Source: Colwellia sp. (lineage in GTDB: Bacteria; Pseudomonadota; Gammaproteobacteria; Enterobacterales; Alteromonadaceae). Taken from it: a DNA stretch of 64,000 nt. The stretch's first letter is position 1; every line of letters begins with the position of its first letter. Below are positions 26,075 through 35,031 of the stretch, piece after piece. Location: NCBI GenBank assembly GCA_029938115.1, contig JAPYOP010000002.1:108504-172503 (forward strand), read 5' to 3'. The notes under the pieces were generated by a model. That model worked only from the letters and a program-made list of their open reading frames with translations. It was not told the origin of the DNA and searched no databases. Both the position numbers and the translations under genes were made by a program.

Positions 26075-29000
26075 TTACGGCTGACATTGTTGAATGATTA
26101 AACTACCAACATTTGCCCCTTGTGCTGGATTAGCTTCATTCAATGTTAATAAGAAACTATAACTACCCGCAGCAAGTGTGGCTTGGTTGTTATCCGTTCC
26201 TGCACCGTTATAGGCAACAGGATAACTAACACCTACCGCTAAATCTGACCCATTAATTTCAGTACTACCGTCAGCTTGTGCCCATAATTGCGTTTCCCAA
26301 CTGCCATCACTTGATGCTAATTTAAATTGCATCGCGCCATCAAAGTCTGCAACCGCTTGGTAAATATTATTGCCTTTATAGTGCATACGATATGCTTCTT
26401 CAGCATTCCAGCCAGCGTGATCGCCTTTCACATAAAGCTCACCATCACCAGCAATGTCAAATGGTATAGCATCAGCTGAATCAGTTAAAGCATCACAATC
26501 AACTGTTGGTGATACGCCGCTAATCGTTAACACAGGCGTTGTATTTGAAGCATCAAGAGAGAACTTGAAGCTTCCATCCACATCGGCAGTGAAATCCATG
26601 CTGCCACCGTTGTTTGTAACAGCAAGAGAGCCTGCGCCAATACTTACATCACTAAAACCTAAATCTACTGCCACAGAGTCACTCGATGTAATAGTAAAAG
26701 TTTGCACGCCTGCAGTTAAGCTAGTTTCTAAGCTATAAACATCATTACCGTCATAGGTGAAAGTGTCGGCAGCGTCGAAGCCATCGTTACCATCATTATT
26801 CATTGAACCACGAACATAAATTGTATTATTACCGTAAGGAGCAATATCTGGTGCGTCACGAGTAACACCCGCAGATAAACCAGCACCTTGGCTAGCAGAC
26901 TGTGGTTTAACAAAAACTGCGGTAGTTAAAGCGGGAACAGTAAAAGTACCATCGCTTGCGCCAACACTAAAGCTAGACGTTTGCACTGTAGTATCAACCG
27001 ATGCTTGCTGAGCGCTATGCAATTCAAAACCCGTCGCAGTTGACACTGTATGTGATTGCTGGCTAGTAGTACCGTTAATAATCACCACAATAGCATCGTT
27101 GTTAGCATCTAAGTCGGTTAAACCAGTACCATCATCAATACTCATAACAATCAAACCTTTCGTTTGACCACTACCTGTATTATGAAAACCAACGCGGTCA
27201 TATACATCTTGTGCGGTAGCTAATCTAAATAATTTACTGCTATTACGAATGCTTAATATCTCTTTAAAAACATCGCCTGCAAAATCTATATGGCTAGCTA
27301 GAACTCTCGTTTCTAAATTAGCAATAAGTGTTTTAACATCATCAACATTCTTACCATCATCAATTTCAATCGGCAAACCTACATTCCAGTTATTAGTATT
27401 TTTAGTAAAATCTACCAAGTTATACCAATCACCATTGTTGTAGCTATTTTTATCCATTGATTTAGAGCGGATTAAATCTCCACCAATTTGTAAGAAAGGA
27501 ATACCCTGACTTAAAATAGGCATAGTAATAGCAATATTTTGAGCTCGAACTCGGTCATCAACTGACATATCGCTATCTAAACCGTATTGCAGTTTATCCC
27601 ATAAGGTTGAGCCATCATGCTTAGAAACATAGTTAATGATATCTGCAGGATCTTTAGCATAAGAAGATTGCGAGAAGTTTTTGCCCGAATCTATATTGCC
27701 GTTATTACCTTGAAGTTGATAGTCTTGCAACGTTCCGGCTAATCCTAAGCGCATAATGTCTTGGTCATTTAAACTAGCGCCATCATTGAATAACGATGCA
27801 CCGCGAATAATATCACGAGGTCTGTCGTTAAAAGTTCCTACTTCTGTGTCCGCCATTTGGTATTGTGCAGCTTGTTCATAACCTTGCTCTGAACGCCCCC
27901 AACCTTCACCATAGAAATAAGTATCAGCATCTATTGCTTGTACCGCAGCACGCGAATTTACAATAGAGGTTTTTGAATGACTACCCATAATATCAAAGCG
28001 AAAAGCATCAAACTTGTATTCAGCCGACCACATAACTAATGAGTCACTCATTAGTTTATCCATCATACTATGTTCTGTTTCAGTGTCTTGACAACAAGTT
28101 TCGTTACGAACATTACCGCTAGTTAAATCACGGCGATAGTAGTACCCAGGTACCATTTTATCTAGTACTGAGTTGTCGTACAAACCTGCTGAACCTGTAT
28201 GGTTATACACTACATCTAAAGAAGTTCTTAAACCCATGTCATGTAAAGCTTTGATCATGGCTCGCATTTCTAAAATACGGGCAACACCATCAGCGTCAGA
28301 AGAAAAGTTTCCGTCAGGAGCATTAAAGTGTTGAGGGTCGTAACCAAAGTTATAACCGTCTCTGTCACGAATTGCTTCAGTTAGTAATTTCGCTTGTTCG
28401 GTACTGGTATCATAACTCTCAAATACTGACAATAAGGTTGCAGCGCCATCTTCAACACCACACACAGGCGCATTAGACTGTACTGCACACAGTTCATCAA
28501 CCGTATTGGTTAAGTTGATTTGCTTAGCAAAATCTTCTTCTACACTAGCAAGATCATTCGCTGGTAGAATTTGAAAATGCGTTAAGCCTGCGGTAACTAA
28601 TGATTTTAAATGCGTAACCGGCACTGAGCTTTCTTCAGTAAAGGCTAAATATTTACCACGATTCGCTGCGCTAGTACTTACATCTCGAACACTGAAATCA
28701 CGAATATTACCTTCATAAATAACCGCATCTTCAATATCGGCAATAACAGGAATAGTATGCGAATCCCAATCAGTCGGTTTTAAGTCGGCATCTGTTAAGT
28801 TAACAAATTGCGAATATAGTCCATTGATTGACAGTGAAACTGAATAAGGGTCTGTTGACCAAATTGTTTCAAATCTCTGATTTTGATGATGGAAAACAGT
28901 TAAATCATAACGATAGAACATTCTATCGTTTGCTATTGGCGTAGTGAATGACCAAATACCCGTCGCACTATCAACAACCATGGTTTCAGTACTTTGTAAG

Positions 29001-30526
29001 TCTTTAGCGCTGTTGTAAATTTTCAATGAAACTTGCTGAGCAGTAGGCGCCCAAACGCTAGCAGTAATATCACTTGCTGTGTAAGCCAAACCAAGCTCTG
29101 CTTCATCGGCGTCATTATTGCCTGCCGTATAAAGTGCATCAAGTACGCGAGGTGTTTGTACATAAGTTGCGGCTAACACTTCATCGGTGCTGTTATAGGC
29201 AATGGCTAATAACTTGCCCGTTAACATTGCTTTCGCTTTAACGCTGTCTGGTGTTGTTACTTCAAACGTATCAAGGGCACTGTAACGTGGCATACCTAAA
29301 TCATTAGCAGCGTTATTAGCGGGCATAAACTCAATAAAGTTATCACCACTAATACCTGTTTCGCCGTCATAACCTAAGTCATTTACATCTGAGCTATATA
29401 CTCTAACTTTTGCAACACCGCTTGGTGAAACATTCCAAAACACAGTGTCTACTGCTGCCCAATGTGCGGCAGTATCATTGATAAGCACACCTGACGGGAA
29501 TAACGTTGGTACAGTGAATATCTCATTAATACCGTCAAGCAACCAAATCATGCGTTCGCCTGATAAATCAGCTTTTTGATCATCACCGTTAGGCGCTTTT
29601 TCATCACCTTTGTGCATTATATAATTTGCACAATCGCTGGTCGCATAATCAGACTTTAACGTAACTACCCAATAAGCCCCGTAGTTTGGATCATCACCCG
29701 ATTTTACTTGTGGTGCTGCCCAGTCAACATCAGAACCGCCATAAGCGGTACATTCGTCATTTGCCCATAAATGCAAACCCCAATCAGTGTAATTATCATC
29801 AAGTCTGTTAAAGAAAATGACTAATTCATTTTCACCTGCCGTTACTACTGGGTCAGGTAGTGTCGCGTTTTGCGCAACACTCACAGCTAACGCTTCAGCA
29901 GCACTAGCTGAAACAGCATCACTTACCACTAAACTAGCACTATAATCACCATCTGCAGGGTAAGTTACTGTTGTTGAGGTCGTTGCACTACAGTCTGTAA
30001 CATCAACATTATCAACACCTTCACCAGGATTGATTACACAAGATAGCGCATCATTGTCAGCGTCAGAAACTGTCCATGAAAATGTAGCATCTAAGCCTGA
30101 TGTGGCTACAGTAAAACTATCAACTACAGGAATCATATTTGCTACTTCAACCGTCACACTAAGGTTTTGGTTACTACTGGCATTACTCGGATCGGATACT
30201 TGTAGATTTGCAGTAAAGCTGCCGCCATCGGCATAAGTAACAGTCGTTGATGTTGTTGTTAAGCAATTAGAAATTTCAATGCTTGCTACCCCTTCACCAG
30301 GGTTTAACACACAAGATAATGCATCATTATCAGCATCTGCCACAGCCCAAGTATAGGTAACAGTTAAGGCGTCATCTTGTGCTGAGAATGTGGTAATTGT
30401 AGGAGCACTATTGGTTGGTGGTGGAGGCGGTGGAGGATCTCCGCCATCAGAGCCACCACCACAGGCAACTAAACCTGTAGATAATGCGGTGCATATGAGT
30501 ATTTGTTTAAAGCTTGTTGTTAGCAT
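26075..30526 (-). CDS. Large multidomain pullulanase lipoprotein
   Basis: A 1483-residue lipoprotein (lipobox LVAC, Cys22; then a GGGSDGG and polyproline linker). Two PKD/cadherin-like repeats (about 40-130 and 132-217) precede a CBM41-type starch-binding domain (WGLHLWANDECTAYGG), a CBM48 domain and a GH13 pullulanase barrel with DAFRFDIMGS, YFYGEGWGRSE and NYVSKHDGSTLWD. After residue 1210 come two further beta domains (IYVRGSMNNDG and LYVKGDHAGWN) resembling those in the binding lipoprotein at 41838-44504. It is probably a surface-anchored enzyme that captures and debranches starch or pullulan. An operator lies 68 bp upstream. Confidence 0.9.
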   Translation of the reverse strand: MLTTSFKQILICTALSTGLVACGGGSDGGDPPPPPPPTNSAPTITTFSAQDDALTVTYTWAVADADNDALSCVLNPGEGVASIEISNCLTTTSTTVTYADGGSFTANLQVSDPSNASSNQNLSVTVEVANMIPVVDSFTVATSGLDATFSWTVSDADNDALSCVINPGEGVDNVDVTDCSATTSTTVTYPADGDYSASLVVSDAVSASAAEALAVSVAQNATLPDPVVTAGENELVIFFNRLDDNYTDWGLHLWANDECTAYGGSDVDWAAPQVKSGDDPNYGAYWVVTLKSDYATSDCANYIMHKGDEKAPNGDDQKADLSGERMIWLLDGINEIFTVPTLFPSGVLINDTAAHWAAVDTVFWNVSPSGVAKVRVYSSDVNDLGYDGETGISGDNFIEFMPANNAANDLGMPRYSALDTFEVTTPDSVKAKAMLTGKLLAIAYNSTDEVLAATYVQTPRVLDALYTAGNNDADEAELGLAYTASDITASVWAPTAQQVSLKIYNSAKDLQSTETMVVDSATGIWSFTTPIANDRMFYRYDLTVFHHQNQRFETIWSTDPYSVSLSINGLYSQFVNLTDADLKPTDWDSHTIPVIADIEDAVIYEGNIRDFSVRDVSTSAANRGKYLAFTEESSVPVTHLKSLVTAGLTHFQILPANDLASVEEDFAKQINLTNTVDELCAVQSNAPVCGVEDGAATLLSVFESYDTSTEQAKLLTEAIRDRDGYNFGYDPQHFNAPDGNFSSDADGVARILEMRAMIKALHDMGLRTSLDVVYNHTGSAGLYDNSVLDKMVPGYYYRRDLTSGNVRNETCCQDTETEHSMMDKLMSDSLVMWSAEYKFDAFRFDIMGSHSKTSIVNSRAAVQAIDADTYFYGEGWGRSEQGYEQAAQYQMADTEVGTFNDRPRDIIRGASLFNDGASLNDQDIMRLGLAGTLQDYQLQGNNGNIDSGKNFSQSSYAKDPADIINYVSKHDGSTLWDKLQYGLDSDMSVDDRVRAQNIAITMPILSQGIPFLQIGGDLIRSKSMDKNSYNNGDWYNLVDFTKNTNNWNVGLPIEIDDGKNVDDVKTLIANLETRVLASHIDFAGDVFKEILSIRNSSKLFRLATAQDVYDRVGFHNTGSGQTKGLIVMSIDDGTGLTDLDANNDAIVVIINGTTSQQSHTVSTATGFELHSAQQASVDTTVQTSSFSVGASDGTFTVPALTTAVFVKPQSASQGAGLSAGVTRDAPDIAPYGNNTIYVRGSMNNDGNDGFDAADTFTYDGNDVYSLETSLTAGVQTFTITSSDSVAVDLGFSDVSIGAGSLAVTNNGGSMDFTADVDGSFKFSLDASNTTPVLTISGVSPTVDCDALTDSADAIPFDIAGDGELYVKGDHAGWNAEEAYRMHYKGNNIYQAVADFDGAMQFKLASSDGSWETQLWAQADGSTEINGSDLAVGVSYPVAYNGAGTDNNQATLAAGSYSFLLTLNEANPAQGANVGSLIIQQCQP

Positions 30527-30593
30527 GGAAAGTCTATCCTATTTTTATATTCTGACTTTATGCTAAAGCTTTGCTTAACTATTGAACAGTGAC

Positions 30594-30607
30594 TACATAC
30601 GTATTCA
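30594..30607. promoter_or_regulatory. LacI-type operator, site 2 (large pullulanase)
   Basis: TACATACGTATTCA, 68 bp upstream of the large pullulanase ATG. The core ACATACGTATTCA is identical to site 3. Confidence 0.75.
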
Positions 30608-30639
30608 ATGAGGAAAATGTTATAACTTTGTAAAAAAAA

Positions 30640-32700
30640 TTATAATGGTTTTTTAGCGTTTAATTTAAATGTTTTTACAAAAAAAACAATAAAAACAAAG
30701 GGGAACAACCAAAAAACACTGCCTCCACTGCGGTTTTCACTATTCGGTGTTTCTATAATGGGCGACTCTGGCGTTTCTTCCGCTTTATCTTTAACTATAA
30801 TTGTAATCATATCTGTTGCAATCAGATTATCATTGTCTGTTACCGTTAAAATAACGTCATAGGTACCTGACTGTGAATAAACAAAAAATACCGAAGCCCC
30901 TGTCAAACCATTTGACCAATCATAAGAGATAATTTCACCATCACTATCCGTTGAATTACGCGCATCAAGGTGTACTGTTTCGCCGACAAACAACTCGATA
31001 TCAGTACCGGCATTGGCGACAGGCTCATGCAAGGCTTCAACAACGTCAGTTGTTTTTTCAACCAAGTAACTTTTTTCAACACCATTAAAGGTAATTAAAT
31101 ATTCACCAAAACCCTCCGTAAATAAAATATTATCGCCACCTTGTTCTAACTTACCATCACCATCGTCATCACCGTAGTTTTCACTCCAATCGGCGAAAAT
31201 ATCGAACTTGAAACGAGGTTCACCTGAAGCGTTAGTAGCGGCATCATTGTTAACGGTTATGCTCCAAATATTCGTTAAGGTTTCAGTCATCAAACTGGCT
31301 TGCCAATTATTGGTCACGCCTCGATAATATACATTTTCGAACAAAGAAAATTCATTGCCAAGTGCTTTGTTTACTGCATTCAAGCGTGTTTCATACCAAT
31401 TTTTTCCATCGGCAACATCAAAAATACGATAGCGATCTTGATTACCCCAATAAGCGGGCTCATCTGCAATAACTAGGTTGTCTCCTGTATCGTTAACGAC
31501 ATCGGAACTTATCAAAGTATGAATTTGTTCAATCCAATCTACCGCATAATCTTCAACCATCAAGTTAGATTGAGTCACTAATGTTTCGATATAACCTTTG
31601 TAGGCTAGCAAGTACTTATCAATAGCTAACACTTTTTTAACTAATAAAGGCGCATTTTCATTACTAGCAAAATTAATTGGATTTTGCTCTCCGCTATCAC
31701 TGACAATAAGCGAAGTGCCTAATGCGTTATCTGTATCATAAGGTACAAAATGCATCATTTGTGATTCATCAAAGTAAACAAAGTAGTTATTACCGTTCCC
31801 CCAAAAACCATCCCAATGCCCTAATATAGATTCAGATGCTAAACCTTTTAAAAATAACTCCATATTAATATGCTGATCAACATAAGCTTCAAACTCACTA
31901 CCCTCAAGTTGGGTAACATTTTGAGCAAAATCAACTAACTGAGTGTGAGCTTCCTCATATTTTTTCCCTTTACCTTTATATTCAAAACTGGCTTGGTCGA
32001 AATCACCAACTCCACCCCAATTTTCATCAATACGAGAAAAATGTGCTGGTCCCCAGTCTTTATAGTTTCCTTGCCATAAAAAACCACCGTCATTATCAGT
32101 ACCAAATCGCTTATCAAGATATTCATGGCGATTCACACTTTCATTTAAACGATACATACCGTAATAAGCACTATCTCTATCACCGACAGTAATATTTAGT
32201 TTTACATACGTTGATGAATGCACAGTCCAGACATCAAAATTGTGCATTATTTGGTTGCTTAGCGGCTCATGCACATAGGTACTATCGTTATGAAAGCGTT
32301 TGAGTTTTACTTTCGAGATACCACTAAGCGTTTGCTCATCGACAAACTCATCAAAGTCTAGAGTGAAGTTTGCTTGCACATAGGGATCGTCAGGGGATTC
32401 AGGTAGTATAAAGCTGGTATTGCCACTGACCTTTACACCAATGTTGTCGAGTTGATATCTTTGGCTACTTTTAAAATAAATCAGCATAGCACTGACTTCT
32501 TCTCGATCACTTCGAGTTGAAGTAAGTAATAACTGCCATTGTGCTTCATCAAACACTAATTCAACGGTAGGTACATCATTAATGTCGAACCAAAATTGAT
32601 GCTCAGGATCATTAAGAAAATCGGTATTGTTAATAGCACTTGCTTGAAAAGTGCTAATGACGAGAAAAATGGCTAATAATACTTTTTTATTCCAAAACAT
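30640..32700 (-). CDS. Secreted CotH-domain protein with PKD domain and GlyGly-CTERM-like tail
   Basis: A 686-residue protein with a signal peptide. The CotH kinase-like domain covers about residues 45-400; typical segments are KVKLKRFHNDSTYVHEPLSN, GHWDGFWGNGNNYFVYFD and HFVPYDTDNALG (Asp322, Asp324). A beta domain beginning YYRGVTNNW (about 475-560) is followed by a PKD domain (about 575-650) with DSDGEIISYDWSNG. The C-terminus is SGGSVFWLF, a hydrophobic segment, then KLNAKK, which fits the GlyGly-CTERM sorting signal. CotH proteins phosphorylate proteins (spores) or lie in secreted proteins of unknown role. It shares an operator region with the S9 peptidase. Confidence 0.78.
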   Translation of the reverse strand: MFWNKKVLLAIFLVISTFQASAINNTDFLNDPEHQFWFDINDVPTVELVFDEAQWQLLLTSTRSDREEVSAMLIYFKSSQRYQLDNIGVKVSGNTSFILPESPDDPYVQANFTLDFDEFVDEQTLSGISKVKLKRFHNDSTYVHEPLSNQIMHNFDVWTVHSSTYVKLNITVGDRDSAYYGMYRLNESVNRHEYLDKRFGTDNDGGFLWQGNYKDWGPAHFSRIDENWGGVGDFDQASFEYKGKGKKYEEAHTQLVDFAQNVTQLEGSEFEAYVDQHINMELFLKGLASESILGHWDGFWGNGNNYFVYFDESQMMHFVPYDTDNALGTSLIVSDSGEQNPINFASNENAPLLVKKVLAIDKYLLAYKGYIETLVTQSNLMVEDYAVDWIEQIHTLISSDVVNDTGDNLVIADEPAYWGNQDRYRIFDVADGKNWYETRLNAVNKALGNEFSLFENVYYRGVTNNWQASLMTETLTNIWSITVNNDAATNASGEPRFKFDIFADWSENYGDDDGDGKLEQGGDNILFTEGFGEYLITFNGVEKSYLVEKTTDVVEALHEPVANAGTDIELFVGETVHLDARNSTDSDGEIISYDWSNGLTGASVFFVYSQSGTYDVILTVTDNDNLIATDMITIIVKDKAEETPESPIIETPNSENRSGGSVFWLFPFVFIVFFVKTFKLNAKKPL

Positions 32701-32766
32701 AACGTGCTTATTGTGAAAATAAATATGATGTCATGATACTGCTTGCATTGGCGAACAAATAGCCAT

Positions 32767-32780
32767 TACATACGTATTCA
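32767..32780. promoter_or_regulatory. LacI-type operator, site 3 (CotH / S9 peptidase)
   Basis: TACATACGTATTCA in the 175-bp divergent promoter region, 67 bp from the CotH ATG and 96 bp from the peptidase GTG. Its distance to the CotH start nearly equals that of site 2 to the pullulanase, suggesting the same promoter geometry. Confidence 0.72.
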
Positions 32781-32875
32781 TCCTTTTGTCAAAAATAAGA
32801 AGCTGTTAGTATAAAATTGACCACAAGTTCAATAACTTAATCAGATAAAAACACATTTAACAAGGAACGATAAAC

Positions 32876-34849
32876 GTGATAAAGACTAATTTCGCCACTA
32901 AAACAACAAATAAATTCAGGGAGTTGTTTTTTACTTTCTTTGCATTTGTATTATTACTTTCATCATCTCCGGTCTTTGCCAAAAGTATTGTATCAGCCCC
33001 TTTACCTATAAAAACTTATGGTAGCCTGCCAAGTTTTAGCAACGTAAAACTCTCGCCTAGCGGTAATAGTATTGCCATGGTTAAAAACTTGAATGGCACA
33101 TTAATACTCATGGTATACAGCCTTGTTAATGGTGAAAGTCAGGCTGTACTCAAAGCAGATAATATTGATGTAATTCTGAATTGGTACAATTGGGGTAATG
33201 ACGATATTTTATTGATAAGCGCTGCATACACAACCATGCAAAGAACTACAAAGTATACTTCTACTCGTTTATATAAATTTGATGTCGAAAATGAGAAAAT
33301 ACTTACCTTATTAATTAAACCTAAAGATTCAAAAGTTGAGAAGATAGCACAGTTTCAAGACAATATAATTAGTCTTATGCCTGCAGAAAAGGATGTGATT
33401 TTGATGGCACTGAACTTTGAAATGTACAGTAAACCCTCTCTCTATAGAGTTAATATTCGAACCAAGCAAAGATCCCGTATCAAACGAGCAAAAACTTATA
33501 TAGATGACTGGGTTGCAGATCAGCAAGGTAGAGCTAGGATTAGTTCTCAAGTTGATGACACTAAAGTATCTTATAAACTCTTTGATATTGATGGCGAGAT
33601 AGAACGCGATTTATGGTCTTATGAAGTTTTTGAAAAAGAGGTAGTACATATTCTAGGTTTTGATTTAGATCCAAACGTGCTTTATATACGAGCACTTCAT
33701 CAAGACCGGTATGCTGTTTTTAAAGTAAATCTGCAAGACAAAGCACTAACACGTGAATTAATTTATGCGGATGACAAATACGATGTAGATGGCTCACTTA
33801 TTTATTCGCCAAAAACAGGTGCTGTGGTTGGCTTAAGCCATGACAGTGATGACGACAATAAAGTCTATTGGGATGATGAGTATATTGCCTTTAAAAAAGC
33901 ACTAAATAAGGCAATTCCTGATTCAAACAATACAATTATCAGCATGTCTAAAGATCTAAATAAATACGTTTTATATTCAAGTTCAAAAACTAGAGCGGGT
34001 GATTATTTACTAGGAGATAGAAAAGAAAAAAGTCTCGATTACTTAGCCAGCTCGTATCCTCAAATTGATGAAAATAATTACGCGAGTAAAAAACTTGTTC
34101 ATTACGCTGCCCGCGATGGTACTGAAATAGAAGGTTATTTAACCAAACCGATAAACAGCGAAGAGAATAACAAACCCCCTGCGATAATTTTTCCTCATGG
34201 AGGCCCGATGGCAAGAGATCATTCCGGCTTTGATTATTGGTCTGAGTTATTTGCAAGCCGAGGTTATGTGGTATTTCAGCCAAACTTTCGCGGCTCATCA
34301 GGTTATGGTTACGACTTTGAAATGGCGTCAATTGAAGGTTGGGGACAAGCCATGCAAGATGATTTGCAAGACGCAACCAAATGGTTAGTGGAACAAAAGA
34401 TTATTGATCCTAAAAAAGTGTGTATTGCCGGCGCGAGTTATGGTGGTTACGCCGCGTTAATGGCAGCAGTAAAGCATGGCGAAAGTTTTAAATGCGCCGC
34501 AAGTTTTGCCGGTGTATCGGACCTTGAAAGAATTGTTCGTGATTCCCGTCGGTTCACTAATGAAAAAATTGTTAAAAAGCAATTTGGCACCGATAGCGAT
34601 AAACTTGAAGCCGCATCTCCGGTTAATTTTGCCAAAAACATCAATATTCCAATTCTTTTAATACATGGTACCGATGACAAAGTTGTACCAGTGAAGCATA
34701 GCCGTGAAATGGCTGATGAATTAGAAGGTTACGATAAAAATGTTCGGTACGTAGAAATTGAAGATGCAAATCATCATTTAAGTGTGCAAGCTCACAGAAT
34801 GCAGACCCTTGAAGAAATGGTTAACTTTTTTGATAAGCACTTAAAGTAA
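32876..34849 (+). CDS. S9 (prolyl oligopeptidase) family serine peptidase
   Basis: A 657-residue peptidase with a signal peptide (LFFTFFAFVLLLSSSPVFA) and GTG start preceded by AAGGA. The N-terminal half is a beta-propeller-like region; the alpha/beta hydrolase half has IIFPHGGPMARD, the nucleophile Ser in GASYGGYAALMAA, the Asp in HGTDDKVVPVKHS and the His in EDANHHLS. It resembles the acylaminoacyl-/dipeptidyl-peptidase branch. It probably acts in the periplasm on short peptides. It is read divergently from the CotH gene. Confidence 0.88.
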   Translation: MIKTNFATKTTNKFRELFFTFFAFVLLLSSSPVFAKSIVSAPLPIKTYGSLPSFSNVKLSPSGNSIAMVKNLNGTLILMVYSLVNGESQAVLKADNIDVILNWYNWGNDDILLISAAYTTMQRTTKYTSTRLYKFDVENEKILTLLIKPKDSKVEKIAQFQDNIISLMPAEKDVILMALNFEMYSKPSLYRVNIRTKQRSRIKRAKTYIDDWVADQQGRARISSQVDDTKVSYKLFDIDGEIERDLWSYEVFEKEVVHILGFDLDPNVLYIRALHQDRYAVFKVNLQDKALTRELIYADDKYDVDGSLIYSPKTGAVVGLSHDSDDDNKVYWDDEYIAFKKALNKAIPDSNNTIISMSKDLNKYVLYSSSKTRAGDYLLGDRKEKSLDYLASSYPQIDENNYASKKLVHYAARDGTEIEGYLTKPINSEENNKPPAIIFPHGGPMARDHSGFDYWSELFASRGYVVFQPNFRGSSGYGYDFEMASIEGWGQAMQDDLQDATKWLVEQKIIDPKKVCIAGASYGGYAALMAAVKHGESFKCAASFAGVSDLERIVRDSRRFTNEKIVKKQFGTDSDKLEAASPVNFAKNINIPILLIHGTDDKVVPVKHSREMADELEGYDKNVRYVEIEDANHHLSVQAHRMQTLEEMVNFFDKHLK

Positions 34850-34872
34850 CGATTCATATTGACACTCCCTCC

Positions 34873-34985
34873 TGTAGGTCGTCACGAACGAGGTCTATAG
34901 GGATATAGGTCACTTAGGTTATGTCTGGAACATATAACCTGGAGTGAAGCACGACAAAAAACTTGTCGAGGCGAGCACCGACCTA
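34873..34985. repeat. BIME-like palindromic repeat, copy B
   Basis: A beta unit (34873-34958: TGTAGGTCGTCACGAACGAG ... GTGAAGCACGACAAAA) followed by an alpha unit TTGTCGAGGCGAGCACCGAC at 34963. It lies between the converging ends of the S9 peptidase and SGNH genes, where its hairpins may protect mRNA ends or stop transcription. Confidence 0.85.
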
Positions 34986-35031
34986 AGTAAGCCAATTAAG
35001 AAAAAAACATCTTGTTCATGTTTATTGCTCG

